Assembly: GCA_029706075.1 (NCBI GenBank)
Contig: JAINUG010000055.1
Location: 248,001 to 312,000 of the forward strand
From: Aldrovandia affinis
Lineage: Eukaryota; Chordata; Actinopteri; Notacanthiformes; Halosauridae
Direction of reading: 5' to 3'
DNA: 64,000 nucleotides
Shown here: one piece after another, positions 34,781 to 44,212 of the stretch
Layout: the number at the start of each line of letters is the position of its first letter
How positions within the stretch are numbered: position 1 is the first letter of the stretch
Position numbers and translations under genes: made by a program
The notes under the pieces: generated by a model
Told to the model about the DNA's origin: nothing
Seen by the model: the letters and a program-made list of their open reading frames with translations, nothing else
The model's database searches: none

Positions 34781-34825
34781 CACACCCCTGTGGCCCAGGA
34801 AACCGCACACCCCTGTGGCCCAGGA
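34781..34825 (+). repeat. 20-bp direct duplication
   Basis: CACACCCCTGTGGCCCAGGA occurs twice, at 34781-34800 and 34806-34825, separated by AACCG. A small tandem duplication within the decayed hAT element. Confidence 0.9.
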
Positions 34826-34887
34826 GCGTTTTGGACACTCCTCTCTGGAAATTGGAAATTGGAAATAAATCAAAATAATAGGGTGAA

Positions 34888-35083
34888 AAATAATTACATT
34901 TACATTTTACATTTTAAGCATTTAGCAGACGCTCTTATCCAGAGCGACTTACAAGATGTGCATTAATACAAGGTGAGAACAATCAAAGTTAGCGTACAAG
35001 ATCAGTGCAGTAAAACGGCAAAAGACATCATTGCAGGTGTCTGCGTATCATACCTGTAACATTGGGAAAGAAAAGGTTAGTGG

Positions 35084-35124
<41 letters not shown>

Positions 35125-35790
35125 AACAAGTAAACAGTGGTGACGACAGATTGACTAGATGGACAGTGTTCAGTGGTAGTGGAGTCTGAAGAGGTGGGTT
35201 TTGAGTCTCTTGCGGAAGATTGGAAGTGATTCCGCAGTCCTGACCGATTGCGGGAGGTCGTTCCACCAACGAGGGACCAGGACAGAGAAGAGGCGAGACC
35301 GCGAGGAGCGGCTGCCAGGCGCCCGGAGGGATGGGGCAGTCAGTCTGCCAGCGGAGGCGGAGCGGAGGGGTCTGGACGGGGTGTAGGGCGTGATGAGTGA
35401 CTGGAGGTACGGGGGAGCAGTACCTCTGGCCGCTTGAAAAGCCAGCACCAGTGACTTGAATCTGATGCGTGCTGCGATGGGGAGCCAATGCAGAGAGGAG
35501 AGTAGAGGGGTGACGTGGGTGAACTTCGGCTGGTTGAACACCAGGCGAGCAGCAGCGTTCTGGACTAGTTGCAGTGGCTTGATGGCACAGGCCGGAAGGC
35601 CTGCCAGCAAGGAATTGCAGTAGTCCAGACGTGAGATCACCAGGGCCTGGACCAGGAGTTGAGTGGCCTCAGGGTAATTACAATAGAATCACAATACAAT
35701 AGCAATCACAATACAATAGAATCACAATCTGCTATAATTACAACAATGTAATGTGCAACATGGACACTGGACATTACAAATCTAATGGAT
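34888..35790 (-). mobile_element. L2-type LINE fragment (C-terminal ORF and 3' UTR) inserted in hAT relic
   Basis: Minus-strand translation from 35640 to 35170 gives [25 protein letters not shown] and LHWLPIAARIRFK, then PRWWNDLPQSVR and the terminal FRKRLKTHLFRLHY, the conserved C-terminus of L2 LINEs. A 3' UTR with a 41-bp poly-A (poly-T 35083-35123) follows, then the L2 tail GTCGCTCTGGATAAGAGCG at about 34945-34925. The 5' part beyond about 35650 is lost. The copy is open over 156 codons, which suggests a fairly recent insertion. Confidence 0.9.
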
Positions 35791-37157
35791 ACATATATTT
35801 ACATTCAACTGTTACACATTTTACAAATGTGATGCGCTTCGATTTAGCCTACATGACTGATGTGAGCTGTATTTTTTCTTAATAATAAGCATCATACAGG
35901 GTAGGCTACAGTCTTGAAACTTACCAATAGCATTGTGCAGCCTGTGTCCGAAACACCCAAGGTTTGCCCACTTGTTCAGCTGCAATGCTTTGATCATGTT
36001 CGATCCGCTGTCGGTCATCATACATACTTGACACAACTCTTTCAAGCCCCAGGACGACAGTGTGTCCCTCAGCTCGGCTGCGATTATTTCCCCGGTGTGG
36101 TCGTCTGGGAAATAAGAGGTCTGTAGGCATTTGCTTTGCAGTTTCCAGTCACCGTCAATGTCATGGACTGTGAGGCTTATGTATGATTCTGTGGTACGGC
36201 TTGACCATAGATCGGAAGTGGTGTAGAAGAATGCAACGTTACTTATTTAGCTGTAAACTCTGTCCCGACATTCGGTGTAAAGCTGTGGCAGGCATTTTTA
36301 GCTAGAATATTTACGGCTCAGGATATCATATCTTGGGTTCAGAGTTTGAATCAACTTTCTGAAACCCTCTTTCTCCACAGTTTGAATGGGTACCAGGTCC
36401 TTCGCTTTGTGATGTGTTATTGCACCTTTTATGTCTTTCCATTTTTTGCTTGTCTTGTCATAGCGAGTACTGGCAGCGATTGATGACTTGATTGATTGCT
36501 GAGTGGGAGTCTGGCTTGTCTTCGGGCGAGCTCTTGGGCTAACTGTTTCACGCATTTGGGTGCATTCCTCATATTCACGGACATGCATGGTTTTCAGGTG
36601 GGTAAACAGGTCGCTGGTGTTTCCACCTTTGGCTAAAAACAACACGGCGACACAACTTGCATAGTATTGTTTGTTCGTCGAGGTCGGAGATTTTGGACCC
36701 AAACCAGTTCCAAACGACAGAGGAGCCCCCTTTCTTTTTAACCAATTCGTCATCATCCTGCTCTTGAGTAACATCACTTTCTGCGTGTTCGCTCATTTTC
36801 GATTGTTCACTTTTGCACTTGTAATAGGCTATATATATTAGTACGTAGTCTACCTGCTAACTGCAGCTGCACGCTTGTTTGTTGCTACATGCGCGCAACA
36901 AATGCATGCAACGTCCGCTCAGAAAAATAGGTCAACATATTAACATGCTTCTTTTTTTCCGTAAGAACCTAGAGATTAAAATAAAAAATAGATGTAGCTA
37001 CTAACTACTATCACTAAATTGAAATTTTGAACAAAACAATATGAATGCCAAATTGGAATTTATGAATATATAACGGTATCCACGGTATAGCAAAATCCAT
37101 ATTGTGGCGCAGCATAATACCGGTAGTTACTTTCATACCGGTATAGCTCCCACTCCT

Positions 37158-38890
37158 ACTCTCCCTCAGACCTAGAACATTCCTTGGAAAGTAGCAGGAT
37201 CGTCTTTGGTGGCATTCATCTCTGAAAAATTCAACTGTGTTCAGTCGGACATACCAAGCATTTCTCAAACTCTCAACCAGCTGCATAGAGATTTTTTTCC
37301 TAAACAATTTGGAATGTCCAGTTGTATTTTTAGGCTCATCTCATTGCTTCAGTGTTTTGCGTCAATTCAGCACTTCAAATAATTTTCTGGGTCCGTTCAA
37401 ATATGCGTTTGGAATGATGATACGAAGGTGAAGTTCCGATGGGTTGAGAGTGAGCAGGTGTTAACGTGCCATAAGCACCTGTGCTGGGTTCGAGAAGGCC
37501 TGTGCACGTTTCTCCTGGCAGTGTAAACACATTCTGCCTTACATCTCTGCTTCTGTGTCATGGGCAGGCCTCCAAGTCCACATCACTTCATAAACAATTT
37601 GATCAATTCCATTGCAACCAGACTGATTTAATTCTGTTCAGAAACAGGACCAAACCCAATGCCCCACACACAGGCATGGTTGAATATCTTCCTTTGTTAA
37701 GGTTATTTCTTTTAGGATTTGTTATGTCTACACCACACACATACGGAGAAATGTCTGTCTGTCTGTCTGTCTGTCTGGGACTCAGCAGGGAGGTGGATGG
37801 GGATGGAGAGGTGGGGGTGCATTTGAGGGAGGAATCGAATTCTTCTCCTCCATCCACCTGCTGTTACAGGGACAGAAATGGGGCATTAATCTTTCTCCCG
37901 TCTGGAGGTGTGACAGCCCCCAGGGAGTAAATGTCTGAAGGAGGAGGGTGGCGTTGTGCGTTTGCAGTCAGATGACAAGGTTTTTTAAATATAAAATGTA
38001 TCTGTGGCAATAGGAGAGGGAGAAAACGCTAGTTTAAAAGAAAAGAGAAGGGGGGGGGGGGCGGAGAACATGAAGACCGAGGAATGCTGAAAGGAGAGGG
38101 AGATTCTTAAGAAAAGGGAGAGAGGCAGTAATTAGGACGGCTTTCTCTCAGACACGCGCGGGGATGTGTCACTGGTGACTAGGGGTGTTGGGAGAGCCTG
38201 GGTGAGTCTCGCTGTCTTATGCACAGATGCACACCGTCTAATAAATGACACGATGCCTCTGGACCTCCTGCAGTTTGCCATTTCTGAGCGCTGAGCTCAC
38301 ACTGCCACTGGTATGCATGCGGAACTGCCCATGTTTTCCCAAGCACACAAATTTAGATTGTGTGTGTGTTTGAGAGATAAAAATAATGAGTGGGGTGGGG
38401 GGGCAGAGTTAAGATGGGAGAACTAGAGGAATGGGGGGGGGGTTCTTATGTGTTAAATGGGACAAACACCCAATAGAAACCCTGCATGCAGAATTGTACA
38501 TATACAGAGGAAATGTCCTAACAATGTGTACAGGAGAGCGTTCAGCCAATAGCCATTATTAATGAACTAACATCAAAAATAAAGAAAGTTCCAGAGCCAA
38601 CTAAAAGGGTGACCGTGACCCAGAGCTGAACCCACAGGGCGGTCTCCTCAGCCAGCCGGTTCTGAGGCTCAAACAGCCCCTGGACAGCACCGGCCCACAA
38701 AAACAATGTGGAACACAACATAAGCAAAATGTATTGAAACATCTTGTGCCATTTTGTCCTGTCCCATCATCTCTCCAAGGTGTAAATGGCAAGCCCAGAT
38801 GTCTCTTAGACACATAATGGTACAACCGGTATCACAGAATTGGCAACGATGTGCTCATTTTCTTGCCATTTCATCATTTGTCTTTTAATG
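37158..38890. other. Noncoding DNA with G-runs
   Basis: No supported gene. Around 37280-37400 a diverged GGAATGTCCAGTTG...-type repeat resembles 45240-45300. Several G-runs (38050-38062, 38395-38442) and the TGTC microsatellite are present. Open frames of 149 codons (37481-37930) have no recognisable domain. Confidence 0.35.
37751..37778 (+). repeat. (TGTC)n microsatellite
   Basis: About seven TGTC tetranucleotide units without interruption. Confidence 0.9.
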
Positions 38891-39040
38891 GTGGTTCTGT
38901 GTGGCTCAGTAGGTAGAGCATGGCACTGGCAACGCTTGGGTTGTGGGTTTGATTCCCACTGGGACCACATATACTGAAAAATGTATGCATTCACTACTGT
39001 AAGTTGCTTTGGATAAAAGCGTCTGCTAAATGGCACATAT
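38891..39040 (+). mobile_element. tRNA-headed SINE, best preserved copy
   Basis: It begins GTGGTTCTGTGTGG, carries an A box TGGCTCAGTAGGTAGAGC and a B box GGGTTTGATTCCC, then the core CATATACTGAAAAATGTATG. It ends with TTGCTTTGGATAAAAGCGTC plus TGCTAAATG, the L2-like tail. This is the most complete and least diverged of the four copies in the window. The A/B boxes form an internal RNA polymerase III promoter; the element has no protein. Confidence 0.92.
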
Positions 39041-39243
39041 ATAATGAAATAAACCCGAATAAAAGATATTATAATGTGCGTTTCTGCGCGTCTTTGTAGA
39101 AGTAGTGTTTTCGATAAATCAATCAATAAATCACAATGATTTGTAAAAAAGGCAGGGGTTAGCACCGGGCTGTTGAACATCTGGTAGTCACATTTTCACA
39201 ATGGCACATTCATTCTGATAGTATGTGAAACTGAGATTTTTTT

Positions 39244-39285
<42 letters not shown>

Positions 39286-40005
39286 AAGAAGAGCGTGCAC
39301 AGCATAAGAAAGGAAGTCGAGCAGTGTTGGTCGGTGGGGGACTGTGGGGGATTGCTCCTGTTCTCTGGTGGCTAATCAGGCACATCCCTGGCTGTGGAGA
39401 TGGTGAACCTGTGTAAAGACATGTTTTGAGGTGATCCATCATTTGCTGCTCACCGGGTTGCAGTGGTTCCTTTGTTTGACAGCTGTTTTCAAACCGTTTT
39501 CAGTCGCAGCCCGAAAGAGTTAAAACTGGGAATGTCATTTTTGTCTTGTTTTGAGTCTCTAAGATTGAATTGGCTGCCTGTTCCAGAGGCCATGTCACAT
39601 AGGCATTGTGAATTTTCAAAAAAAATTCCCCTTCTACTTGCCTATAATGTAGGTATGTATCTATGAAGGGTAATTGTTAAGTCTCTATATATAATGTGTA
39701 GGCTGCTGTTACTGATACTGCTGATACTTCTACTACCACAAATACAACTAGTACTTCTACCAATACTATTAAATATAATAATTCTGTGATTTCTTCTGTC
39801 TTCAAATCTATATGATGTTTGTATCCTTAAATTCCCTGTCAATCTTTGGCTGTAACATTTCACTGGTGTCTAGGTTTTCTGTTTTGAGCAGACTAAAGGA
39901 GGATTTCCTCATAGTAGTATGTAGTCTACTGTAGTCCTCAGCTGTGTGTGTAGCTCTGCAGCGAATTATGTGCCGTCCATGAACCATATACTGGCGCTAT
40001 TCTGC
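39041..40005. other. Noncoding DNA, nothing recognised
   Basis: AT-rich sequence with one long poly-T (39248-39281) that may be the A-tail of a minus-strand retroelement, though no coding or promoter part can be attached to it. Confidence 0.35.
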
Positions 40006-40013
40006 CCCTAGAG

Positions 40014-40292
40014 CAGTGCTTCTCAATTATTTTCTGTTACGCCCCCCCTAGGAAGAAGAAAACATTTCGCGAAAAAAAGCTGAGACCAGTTCGTTTATTT
40101 TGCGGGGGGCTGAGACCAGTTTATGTGCTACGCGCCCCTCGGAACCGGTCCACGGTGCTAAAAAGTTTTTTTTTTTTTTTTTTTTTTACGTTTTCTTCAA
40201 TTTTGCGCCCCTCTTGCACCCCCCACGCTACGCCTCTGGCCACACGCGCCCCCCCTGGCATCGCACCGCGCCCCACTATTTGAGAAACACTG
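40014..40292. mobile_element. hAT-type MITE with perfect 8-bp target duplication
   Basis: Termini CAGTGCTTCTCAA (40014) and TTGAGAAACACTG (ending 40292) are inverted repeats of the Charlie-like hAT type. Direct repeats CCCTAGAG flank both sides (40006-40013, 40293-40300). The 279-bp interior is rich in C-runs and contains GCTGAGACCAGTT twice (near 40078 and 40109) and a 24-bp poly-T. No coding capacity. Confidence 0.95.
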
Positions 40293-40369
40293 CCCTAGAG
40301 GCATTTATATATGGCCAAAGTTAGGACTTTGGGTATTTGCGATCCCATTTCAGGATACAATCCCACAAA

Positions 40370-40400
40370 CCTGTATGGCTCAGTGGGTAGAGCTTGCCAC
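40370..40400 (+). mobile_element. SINE A-box fragment
   Basis: TGTATGGCTCAGTGGGTAGA plus GCTTGCCAC resembles the first 30 bp of the SINE family. It is truncated directly before an L2 LINE fragment. Confidence 0.45.
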
Positions 40401-40755
40401 TTTCCACAACGATTTAAAACTGCTGTTGTGAAACCACTATTGAAGAAATCCAATTTAGCCTATAGTGTATTTACAGGCCTATATCCAACTTACCCTACAT
40501 CAGCAAGATACTTGACTTGCTTAACTTAACTTTATAAATGAAAACAATATTCTAGAGAGGTTCCAGTCAGGTTTCAGGTCTAATCACAGTACAGAGACTG
40601 CTCTAACTAAAATAGTCTGTGGCCTTACTCAGTGTTACTGCAAACAAGTTCTTATTCTCTTAGATTTGAGTGCTGCATTCGACACAATTGACCACAGCAT
40701 TCTAATCAGTCATCTAGAAAACTGGGTTGGTCTCTCTGAATGTGCTCTGAACATA

Positions 40756-42006
40756 CACCGATCAGCCGCAACATTAAAACCACTGACCGGTGAAGTGAAT
40801 AACATTGATCATCTCGTTACAATGGCACCTGTCAAGGGGTGGGATATATTAGGCAGCAAGTGAACAGTCAGTTCTTGAAGTTGATGTGTTGGAAGCAGGA
40901 AAAATGGGCAAGCGTAAGGATTTAAGCGACTTTGACAAGGGCCAAATTGTGATGGCTAGACGACTTGGTCAGAGCATCTCCAAAACGGCAGGTCTTGTGG
41001 GGTTTTCCCCGTATGCAGTGGTTAGTACCTACCAAAAGTGGTCCAAGGAAGGACAACCGGTGAACCGGCGACAGGGTCATGGGCGCCCCAAGGCTCATTG
41101 ATGCGCGTGGGGAGCGAAGGCTAGCCCGCCTGGTCCGATCCCACAGAAGAGCTACTGTAGCACAAATTGCTGAAAAAGTTAAAGCTGGCTATGATAGAAA
41201 GGTGTCAGAACACACAGACAGTGCATTGCAGCTTGCTGTGTATGGGGCTGCGTAGCCGCAGACCGGTCAGAGTGCCCATGCTGACCCCTGTCCACCGCCG
41301 AAAGCGCCTACAATGGGCATGTCAGCGTCAGAACTGGACCATGGAGCAATGGAAGAAGGTGGGCTGGTCTGATGAATCACATTTTCTTTTACATCATGTG
41401 CATGGCCGGGTGCGTGTGCGTCGTTTACCTGGGGAAGAGATGGCACAAGGATGCACTATGGGAAGAAGGCAAGCCGGCGGAGGCAGTGTGATGCTCTGGG
41501 CAAAGTTCTGCTGGGAAACCTTGGGTTCTGGCATTCATGTGGATGTTACTTTGACATGTACCACCTACCTAAACATTGTTGCAGACCAAGTACACTCCTT
41601 CATGGCAACGGTATTCCCTGATGGCAGTGGCCTCTTTCAGCAGGATTATGCACCCTGCCACACTGCAAAAATTGTTCAGGAATGGTTTGAGGAACATGAC
41701 AAAAAGTTCAAGGTGTTGACTTCAAACACCTTGAAGTCAACACGTTGAAGTGTTGCCTCCAAATTCCCCAGATCTCAATCCGATCAAGCATCTGTGGGAT
41801 GTGCTGGACCAACAAATCCGATCCATGGACGTATCACCTCACACCTTACAGTACTTAAAGGATCTGCTGCTAACCTCTTGGTGCCAGATACCACAGAACA
41901 CCTTCAGAGGTCTTGTGGAGTCCATGCCTCGACTGACTGTTTTGGTGGCACGAGGGGGACCTACACAATATTAGGCAGGTGGTTTTAATGTTGTGGCTGA
42001 TTGGTG
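40756..42006 (+). mobile_element. Tc1-like transposon (family C), third-residue mutant
   Basis: Flanked by TA (40754-40755, 42007-42008). The inverted ends are CACCGATCAGCCGCAACATT at the left and, on the other strand, CACCAATCAGCCACAACATT at the right, each about 28 bp. It lies inside an L2 relic. The 1251-bp element encodes a transposase from ATG 40904 ([16 protein letters not shown], helix-turn-helix) through frameshifts near 41100 and 41190 to a catalytic domain with SDESHFLLH (41372) and QQDYAPCHTA (41640). The final motif reads DLNPIKHLWD (near 41775), with lysine where the family has the catalytic glutamate. A small hairpin-forming insertion precedes it (41709-41747). Confidence 0.93.
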
Positions 42007-42114
42007 TATATTATATACATATTATAGAATAGATTTTAAGGCCCTTGCATACAAAGCTTTAAATGGTCTAGCACCCTCTTACATCCCTGTTGTTTTAAGT
42101 CCCTTCACGAGGGG

Positions 42115-42350
42115 ACATTTTGTATTTTTTTATAATTTATATTATCCCAATTTGGTAGCCAATTAGACCCGCTATTTAAGTCAATCCCCCCGCCCCCCAG
42201 TAATGTGAGTTTGCTGCCGTAGTCCTGCAACCAGTAGCGACATGCGACCTGACGCCTCTTCCAAGACGGCACTCGCCCAAGTATCAACCGTAACCCGGTA
42301 TATTGCAGGGCCACTCTTATGCGCTGGGCCACGCGGGAGGCCTCTGTAGC
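42115..42350. repeat. Dispersed repeat copy inserted in the L2 relic
   Basis: It interrupts the L2 C-terminal coding sequence between FKALAYKALNGLAPSYIP and the FVHYAPKLWNSLP segment. TTTGGTAGCCAATTAGACC and CAACCGTAACCCGGTA match 28010-28160. Because the interrupted LINE frame is recognisable on both sides, this copy gives approximate limits for the repeat (about 235 bp). Confidence 0.65.
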
Positions 42351-42715
42351 ATGTCTTTTAAATGTTCCAAAGGTCCCCCAAAATAAAATTGGGGAAGCTG
42401 CTTTTGTCCACTACGCACCTAAACTTTGGAACTCCCTACCAAAAGTGGGCTCAGTGGACATTTTTAAACGGCAACTGAAAACACACCTTTTTAATCTATC
42501 TTATAATTAGCAACACTTTGTAATTTCAATTATTTATTTTATCCACTTTTTATTATTTTTAAATTGCTTTATTCCTTTTCTTACATGATTTTCTATATGC
42601 CATTTGGATTGAGTATTTAACTATTATTATTATTTTCTCTATTTGTACTGAAATGTAAAAGCACATTGAGCTGCATTTTGTATGAAATATGCTATACAAA
42701 TAAAGTTTACTGTTA

Positions 42716-44212
42716 TTAATTAGGCAAATGAACACGGCTTCAACTCATTCATTTCAATAGAGGCAAAGCTACTGTATATTCAAGGGACATAGGGACATTT
42801 TGAGTGTGAGGAAGCCGCAATTTAACATGGAGCGTAAGAAATTTTAAGTTTTCAGAAGTGGAATTTGAGGTCTTGGTCTGCTCCTTTGGAAAAAAACAAT
42901 TATGACCATCATGGCCAGTTTGATTAATAATTAGTGCATATTTTGTGCTTTGTAATGAAAAAACGAGTGGTGTAATATCAAGGGAAACCTGTCCTATATG
43001 GACAAAAAACTTAAATATCTGGTCAGGTTTGTAATGATAGTCAGTGACATGATGATCATTTCAAATAATTACTTTTTGAGGAGGTTAAATATGTATATCT
43101 CATCATTTTGAGGTGACTTGTATAGCACTGGCCATTTCTGGCCGAAACACTATTCATTGGTTAAACATTGAAACATAATACAAGGGTTAAAGTAATCCGA
43201 TAATGACGTTACTATAATGCCACAGTGATATTTTAATTGAATATACATGTTCAACATAGGAGAAATAGCTCATCAACTTGGTCCTACTTTAGGTCTGTAT
43301 ATTCTTGCCATTTTCCAAAAAACACAATTTAATTACCTTTATTTTTCTCAAATCTACATATCAAAAAAGATCATGTGTTTACTGTGGCATTTTAGTAACC
43401 TACACCAAATACATGAATTCCCTATAAATTCAAAAATATACATCCAATCGTCCTGCCAATTAGTATTGTTGACTGGAGGCGTTGTTATAACTTATCTACA
43501 ACAAATGAAGCATGTGACACGTAAATCCCTTAAAAATAGCAAGCACACATCCCACCCTGCTTTGAACATAAGGTGCATGCCTTATCATGCAAGTTTGGGT
43601 CATTTTTTGGGCCGATTTTGAAAGTCAAAATTTAACCTGTAAAAATGAAAAGCGAATAGCTTTTAATAGATTTTAGGTGTGACTAGCCAAAATATAAATC
43701 ACACAGTCAAACACACTTCAACCTAAAATGACAATTGTAGTACCATTTTATAGAGGAAGATAATGAGATAATGAGATTTGCTTTTTTTAAAAGCAAAATA
43801 TTACCAAATTACAACTGAAAAGAGGACATGTTATTAAAATGCCACAATTTTCTTCTTCGAGAGAGAGAGATGGAGATATAGATAGATAGATGCACACACA
43901 TGCATAGTTGTGAAGAGTGATGTATCAAGGCATCTCCCTCATTCAGTTTGCTGTGATGGACAGCGTTTGGGGCACTAGTGTCATAAGCCCCATTTATTCC
44001 TTTAAGATATTGAGTTGTGTAATGCGGTTATGGCCAAAAGCATGGTCCACGCTTATGATGGGGGAGTCGTAGTATTTTGCTGTGGACAGAGTTTCTTATG
44101 AATTCGTGATTAAGTGATTGACAGCGCATGGTTGCCCTCCATTATGGGGTTCATGAAGCTGACCCCCGGTCCATGCACTGATTAATGTGCGTCTTACTCT
44201 TGCCCCCTACAG
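42716..44212. other. AT-rich noncoding DNA upstream of the ncoa3 start exon
   Basis: No supported gene. A GATA-like run (43866-43890) is present. The last 20 bp (GTCTTACTCTTGCCCCCTAC plus AG) form the polypyrimidine tract and acceptor of the ncoa3 start exon, so at least the right part is an intron following an unseen 5' noncoding exon. Confidence 0.5.

Larger units (their letters stand above)
33706..36796 (-). pseudogene. hAT transposase relic with BED zinc finger
   Basis: From 36796 downwards: an acidic N-terminus, then a BED-type finger with VVWNWFG, CKLCRRVV and FTHLKTMH (36720-36590), in two frames. A linker with KAKDLVPIQTVEKEGF follows (around 36400), then MMTDSGSNMIKAL and LGCFGHRLHNAIG (36020-35930) with the second catalytic Asp. 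After the L2 insertion come TLLDPRFKTRYM (around 34300) and the C-terminal dimerisation region KKYLCIPATSSPSERAFSTGG (around 33840). Several frameshifts and two insertions make it nonfunctional. Confidence 0.88.
33271..37157 (-). mobile_element. hAT-superfamily transposon with BED-finger transposase, interrupted
   Basis: The left end AGGGGTGGGAGATATG and the right end read on the other strand AGGAGTGGGAGCTATA are imperfect inverted repeats. A minus-strand hAT transposase with an N-terminal BED-type finger lies between them. Two LINE-derived pieces have inserted at 34149-34253 and about 34888-35790. No clear 8-bp target duplication is seen, so this copy is older than the one at 28310. Confidence 0.8.
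40401..42715 (+). mobile_element. L2-type LINE relic, split by a Tc1-like element
   Basis: Plus-strand pieces read: LTAVVKPLLKKSNL-like at 40420-40460, FQSGFRSNHSTETALTK-like at 40560-40610, [20 protein letters not shown] at about 40655-40715, then, after the Tc1 element (40756-42006), FKALAYKALNGLAPSYIP (42030-42085) and FVHYAPKLWNSLPKVG...FKRQLKTHLFNLSYN (42390-42510). A 3' UTR ends with TATACAAATAAAGTTTACTG near 42690-42710. Roughly 600 bp including the YADD region is missing, and a dispersed-repeat copy (42115-42350) has also inserted. Confidence 0.82.

Noticed and set aside
38905..38965. A tRNA gene on the plus strand
   Set aside because: It is the head of a SINE: no cloverleaf, and the L2-like tail follows.
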